A stretch of DNA of 64,000 nt from Flavobacterium sp. 102. Lineage in GTDB: Bacteria; Bacteroidota; Bacteroidia; Flavobacteriales; Flavobacteriaceae. The notes under the pieces are model-generated. The model was not told the DNA's origin and made no database searches. It saw nothing but the letters and a program-made list of their open reading frames with translations. Positions 61,061 through 64,000 of this stretch are shown one piece after another (the first letter of the stretch is position 1; each line of letters starts with the position of its first letter). A program made the position numbers and the translations under genes. Location: the NCBI RefSeq assembly GCF_003634615.1, contig NZ_RBKX01000001.1, forward strand, positions 434,001 through 498,000. Reading direction: 5' to 3'.

Positions 61061-61181
61061 AATCTGTGTCAAAAATTTTATTTTGAATAATTTGACACAA
61101 AAATCTGTGGCAAAAAATATTTTAAAAAAAATTTGCCACACCTCTTGTTGCAAAATGATTTTTGAATTGAAATTGCAACAA
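61061..61181. repeat. Tandem array of three related hairpins
   Basis: Three inverted repeats with 9-bp arms: TGTGTCAAA/TTTGACACA (61065-61073, 61091-61099), TGTGGCAAA/TTTGCCACA (61106-61114, 61132-61140) and TTGTTGCAA/TTGCAACAA (61145-61153, 61173-61181). Loops are 17, 17 and 19 bases and A/T-rich. The first two share AATCTGTG before the arm and differ at one pair (T-A versus G-C). No coding frame fits. With 61182-61315 and the other elements this fills the 496-bp gap between ahcY and rpmA. Confidence 0.7.
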
Positions 61182-61216
61182 AAATCCTAGTAGTGATGTG
61201 AGGGCTTTTTATTTTC

Positions 61217-61283
61217 AATCCCGTAGGGATTTAATCCGTGTAGCAAAAAATAATTCATGTAAAATGAAAGTCCCGTTAGGGAC
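61217..61283. repeat. Two small palindromes in the ahcY-rpmA gap
   Basis: AATCCC-GTA-GGGATT (61217-61231) and GTCCC-GTTA-GGGAC (61270-61283). Both are of the type CCCGT(T)AGGG and could be copies of a dispersed palindrome. Confidence 0.5.
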
Positions 61284-61315
61284 GATATAACCTGACACAA
61301 AAGACAAATCCTAAT

Positions 61316-61426
61316 TAGCCCCGATTGAAGAAGCTACCGCGCAGCTCGAAAAGCGGGAAAATCGAAACTAAGAATACCCAAGCCATTGCTTCGCCAATTA
61401 GCTATCGCTCGTGTCGCTCCTAAAAC
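61316..61426 (-). repeat. Structured dispersed element, copy B
   Basis: Inverse copy of the element at 48627-48718: shared blocks TAGCCyGAT, GAAAATsGA, AAGAATrCCCAArCC and GCTCCTAAAA occur in the same order. It carries about 30 extra bases before the last block. It ends against the rpmA terminator. Confidence 0.65.
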
Positions 61427-61428
61427 AA

Positions 61429-61456
61429 AAAACCCGTTCATTACTGAACGGGTTTT
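61429..61456 (-). terminator. Terminator of rplU-rpmA
   Basis: Perfect 12-bp stem 61429-61440/61445-61456 with a 4-base loop, ending in T on minus. Confidence 0.92.
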
Positions 61457-61478
61457 ATATTTTGATAAGAGTTTGTTC

Positions 61479-61739
61479 TTATGCTTCGAAAGGAATAACA
61501 GAAACAAATGATTTGTTGTCTGATTTCTTTTGGAATTTCACTACTCCGGCAACTTTTGCATGTAAAGTATGATCTTTACCCATGTAAACGTTTTCTCCCG
61601 GATTGTGTTTAGAACCTCTTTGTCTAACGATGATATTTCCAGCAATGGCTGCTTGACCACCATAAATCTTAACACCTAAACGTTTCGATTCTGATTCTCT
61701 ACCATTCTTAGAACTACCGACACCTTTCTTGTGAGCCAT
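61479..61739 (-). CDS. rpmA: Ribosomal protein L27 (bL27)
   Basis: 86 residues with the family start [16 protein letters not shown] and the core [19 protein letters not shown]. Its N-terminus reaches the peptidyl-transferase centre. No Firmicute-type N-terminal extension. Second gene of rplU-rpmA (19-bp gap). Confidence 0.97.
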   Translation of the reverse strand: MAHKKGVGSSKNGRESESKRLGVKIYGGQAAIAGNIIVRQRGSKHNPGENVYMGKDHTLHAKVAGVVKFQKKSDNKSFVSVIPFEA

Positions 61740-61758
61740 GACGTATAAGTTTTAAATA

Positions 61759-62199
61759 TTAGTTGTTTTCTTCTGTTGCTGGAGCTTCAGTAGTTGCTTT
61801 TTTCGCTTTTGGCGCTTTTGGCTCTGCTGCTGCTTTTTCAGCTTTTGGTTCTGTAGCTTTCTCAGCTTTAGCCGCTTTTTTACCGCCGGTTGCGCTGATA
61901 CCTTCAATTACAATTTGAGTAAGATACTGTCTGTGACCGTTTCTTTTCTTGAATCCTTTTCTTCTTTTCTTTTTGAAAACGATTACTTTGTCTCCTTTTA
62001 AGTGTTGTAACACTTTGGCTTCTACTGAAGCACCTTCTATAGCTGGGGCGCCTAAAGTAATGTTGCCATTATCGTCTAATAAAAGAACTTTGTCAAAAGA
62101 AACTTTTGAACCTTCTTCATTAGCCAAACGGTGAACATAAACTTTTAAGTCTTTGCTAACTTTAAATTGTTGCCCTGCTATCTCTACGATTGCGTACAT
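61759..62199 (-). CDS. rplU: Ribosomal protein L21 (bL21) with a charged tail
   Basis: 146 residues: the normal L21 core (MYAIVEIAGQQFKVSKD; FKKKRRKGFKKRNGHRQ) to about residue 102, then a 40-residue extension rich in Lys, Ala and Glu ending EENN. Such tails are common in Bacteroidota and probably disordered. Confidence 0.96.
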   Translation of the reverse strand: MYAIVEIAGQQFKVSKDLKVYVHRLANEEGSKVSFDKVLLLDDNGNITLGAPAIEGASVEAKVLQHLKGDKVIVFKKKRRKGFKKRNGHRQYLTQIVIEGISATGGKKAAKAEKATEPKAEKAAAEPKAPKAKKATTEAPATEENN

Positions 62200-62231
62200 A
62201 ACAATGATGTTTAATTAATTTTTTAAGTGTG

Positions 62232-62261
62232 CAAATATACTACTATTTCTTTTACACACAA
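62232..62261 (-). promoter_or_regulatory. Promoter of rplU-rpmA
   Basis: On minus TTG (62261-62259), 19 bp, TATATTTG (62239-62232). Confidence 0.55.
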
Positions 62262-62355
62262 CACTATCCTAAAAAAAGTTAACCTATAGCATTGAGCTTA
62301 TCAGATAAAGGAATTGGAATTTTGATTAATACTAGAGTTTTTGGATAAAAAAAAG

Positions 62356-62363
62356 TATTTTTG
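62356..62363 (+). promoter_or_regulatory. -7 element of the M16 peptidase genes
   Basis: TATTTTTG at 62356-62363, about 60 nt before the ATG; no TTTG at the right distance. Confidence 0.4.
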
Positions 62364-62424
62364 TGTAACAAAACTAAAAGTTAGTTAACTAACTGAACAA
62401 TCAACGAAAAAATTTCAATTTTTT

Positions 62425-63750
62425 ATGAAAAAATCATTAATTGCTTTAAGTTCATTGCTTATGCTTGGAGGAACAGCGCATGCTCAAAAGGTAGCTTTTG
62501 AAGAGTACGATTTACCTAATGGTCTTCACGTAATTTTACACAACGATCCATCGGCTCCGGTAGTGATTACGTCTGTAATGTACCATGTAGGTTCTAAAGA
62601 TGAAAATCCGGAAAGAACTGGATTTGCTCACTTTTTTGAACATTTATTATTCGAAGGAACTGAGAACATCAAAAGAGGTGAATGGTTTAAAATTGTAACT
62701 TCTAACGGAGGAACAAACAACGCCAACACTTCTGAAGACAGAACGTATTACTTCGAAGTTTTTCCTTCTAACAATACCGAATTAGGATTATGGATGGAAT
62801 CTGAAAGATTAATGCATCCGGTAATCAACCAAATTGGTGTTGATACGCAAAACGAAGTAGTAAAAGAAGAAAAAAGACTACGCGTTGACAACCAACCTTA
62901 CGGAAATTTAATTGCCGAGGTGAAGAAAAACATGTTTAAAAATCACCCATACCGTTGGGCACCAATTGGTTCTATGGACCATTTAGACGCAGCGACTTTG
63001 GAAGAATTTCAAGCATTTAACAAAAAATTCTATACGCCAAACAATGCGGTTTTAGTAGTGGCAGGTCAAATTGACATTGCGCAAACTAAAGCATGGATTG
63101 AAAAATATTTTGGCCCAATTCCAAGAGGTGTTGAAGTCAAAAAACAAACTTTCACAGAAGCACCGATTACGGAAACCATCAAAGCGACATACGAAGATCC
63201 AAACATCCAAAAAGCAATGATGGTTGCTGCTTACAGAATTCCGTCTATGAAAACGCGTGATGCTAGAGTGTTAGACATGATTTCTACTTATTTAAGCAAT
63301 GGAAAAAGCTCAAAATTGTACAAAAAAATTGTTGACGATAAGAAAATGGCTTTGGTAGTTGCCGCTTTTAATTACGCTCAGGAAGATTATGGACAATACA
63401 TTCTTTACGGAATGCCACAAGGCGAAAACACTTCGGCTGACTTAATCAGAGAAATTGATGAAGAAATCGTGAAATTACAAACCGAATTGATTTCTGAAAA
63501 AGATTTCCAAAAACTACAAAATATCAACGAAAGCAATTACGTTGATAATAATGCCAGCATCGAAGGTGTTGCCGAAAATTTAGCCACTTACTATTTGTTA
63601 TATGGTGATGTTAATTTGATTAATACTGATATTGACATTTTGCGTTCCATTACTCGTGAAGAAATCAGAGAGGCAGCCAAAAAATATTTAAATCCTAATC
63701 AACGTTTGATTTTGGATTATGTTCCAGCGAAAGACAAAGCTCAAAACTAA
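62425..63750 (+). CDS. Exported M16 metallopeptidase, catalytic subunit
   Basis: 441 residues with a signal peptide (MKKSLIALSSLLMLGGTAHAQ). The inverted zinc motif HFFEH is present near residue 73, with the second-domain Glu cluster downstream (EVVKEEKRLR). M16 peptidases of this layout often work as a pair with the next gene, one subunit catalytic and one substrate-binding. Periplasmic. The next gene starts 13 bp later. Confidence 0.93.
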   Translation: MKKSLIALSSLLMLGGTAHAQKVAFEEYDLPNGLHVILHNDPSAPVVITSVMYHVGSKDENPERTGFAHFFEHLLFEGTENIKRGEWFKIVTSNGGTNNANTSEDRTYYFEVFPSNNTELGLWMESERLMHPVINQIGVDTQNEVVKEEKRLRVDNQPYGNLIAEVKKNMFKNHPYRWAPIGSMDHLDAATLEEFQAFNKKFYTPNNAVLVVAGQIDIAQTKAWIEKYFGPIPRGVEVKKQTFTEAPITETIKATYEDPNIQKAMMVAAYRIPSMKTRDARVLDMISTYLSNGKSSKLYKKIVDDKKMALVVAAFNYAQEDYGQYILYGMPQGENTSADLIREIDEEIVKLQTELISEKDFQKLQNINESNYVDNNASIEGVAENLATYYLLYGDVNLINTDIDILRSITREEIREAAKKYLNPNQRLILDYVPAKDKAQN

Positions 63751-63763
63751 GACTCAAAGTATC

Positions 63764-64000
63764 ATGAAAAAAACAATTATAGTATTATCAAGCTTGTTTT
63801 TAACCCTTATTATGCAAGCACAAGACAGAACACAACCAAAACCAGGTCCGGCACCGGTTTTGAATATCAAAAAACCAACGACTTTTACTTTGCCAAACGG
63901 CTTGAAAGTTTTGGTCGTTGAAAACCACAAGTTACCAAGAGTTGCTTTTAGTTTAACCATCGACAATACGCCGTATGCTGAAGGTGATAAAAAAGGGGTT
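63764..64000 (+). CDS. M16-family peptidase, second subunit (partial)
   Basis: Partial: ATG at 63764, cut by the window end after about 79 residues. A signal peptide (MKKTIIVLSSLFLTLIMQAQ) precedes the typical M16 start PTTFTLPNGLKVLVVEN. It is probably the partner of the preceding gene; whether it keeps a zinc site cannot be seen. Confidence 0.85.
   Translation, partial: MKKTIIVLSSLFLTLIMQAQDRTQPKPGPAPVLNIKKPTTFTLPNGLKVLVVENHKLPRVAFSLTIDNTPYAEGDKKGV

Noticed and set aside
61061..61283. CRISPR array
   Set aside because: The repeats are inverted, differ from one another, and there are no equal-length unique spacers and no cas genes.

Overview
The window is a chromosomal segment from a member of the Flavobacteriaceae, most likely Flavobacterium or a close relative. 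Four things point there: AT-rich DNA with no convincing Shine-Dalgarno sites; promoters of the Bacteroidota type (TTTG, 17-21 nt, TAnnTTTG) found upstream of many genes; an Alternative Complex III (act) operon; and typical flavobacterial gene content (DUF2723, DUF4301, DUF3127, M16 and M3 peptidases, and a bacterial geranylgeranylglyceryl-phosphate-type synthase). No transposase, integrase, CRISPR array, rRNA or recognisable defence island is present. One tRNA (Gln, UUG) and one TPP riboswitch are.

Layout. 1-7392 (minus): act operon, actA-B-C-D-E and the start of actF, encoding the quinol:cytochrome c/oxidase electron-transfer complex. 7.6-9.2 kb: a SPOR protein and an unknown exported protein. 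9.2-13.8 kb (minus): rimP-nusA-infB behind an attenuator-like leader. 13.9-15 kb: tandem-Usp protein and tRNA-Gln. 15.2-20.9 kb: DUF2723 membrane protein, polysaccharide deacetylase, a CxxC-less thioredoxin-like protein and a membrane metallophosphoesterase. 20.9-23.8 kb: polA. 23.9-33.4 kb: eight tightly overlapping genes (nucleotidyltransferase, two paralogous B12-type radical SAM proteins flanking a methyltransferase, three glycosyltransferase-like proteins, a flippase-like protein), the best candidate for an uncharacterised pathway. 33.4-37.7 kb: LacI-type regulator, then rplM-rpsI, rpsB and tsf. 37.7-46.6 kb: AsmA-like protein, M3 peptidase, a very large TraB/GumN-type protein, queuosine-precursor transporter and tag. 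46.6-52.7 kb: aat, DUF3127, flavin reductase, orphan histidine kinase, transglutaminase-like protein, HIT, greA and a Rieske-like lipoprotein. 52.7-59.5 kb (minus): a TonB receptor controlled by a TPP riboswitch, with arfB, DUF4301, a PnuC/PnuT transporter, GGGP synthase, a lipoprotein and a phosphopantetheinyl transferase upstream. 59.6-64 kb: ahcY, a 500-bp nest of repeats and hairpins, rplU-rpmA and two M16 peptidases (the second cut by the window end).

The most unusual non-gene signal is a set of short-word tandem repeats with a period of seven (sometimes eight) bases. They occur at seven places, use several unrelated words, and in three cases run into coding sequence: a deacetylase, the end of aat, and the signal peptide of the TonB receptor. 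They look like several families built by one process. Two copies of a larger, structured dispersed element (about 48.6 and 61.3 kb) and a run of three hairpins with compensatory arm changes (61.06-61.18 kb) are also present. A second theme is regulation close to the promoter: the nusA operon and greA each have a terminator-like hairpin between promoter and start codon.

Limits: all calls come from reading motifs and reading frames by eye; no database search or folding program was run.
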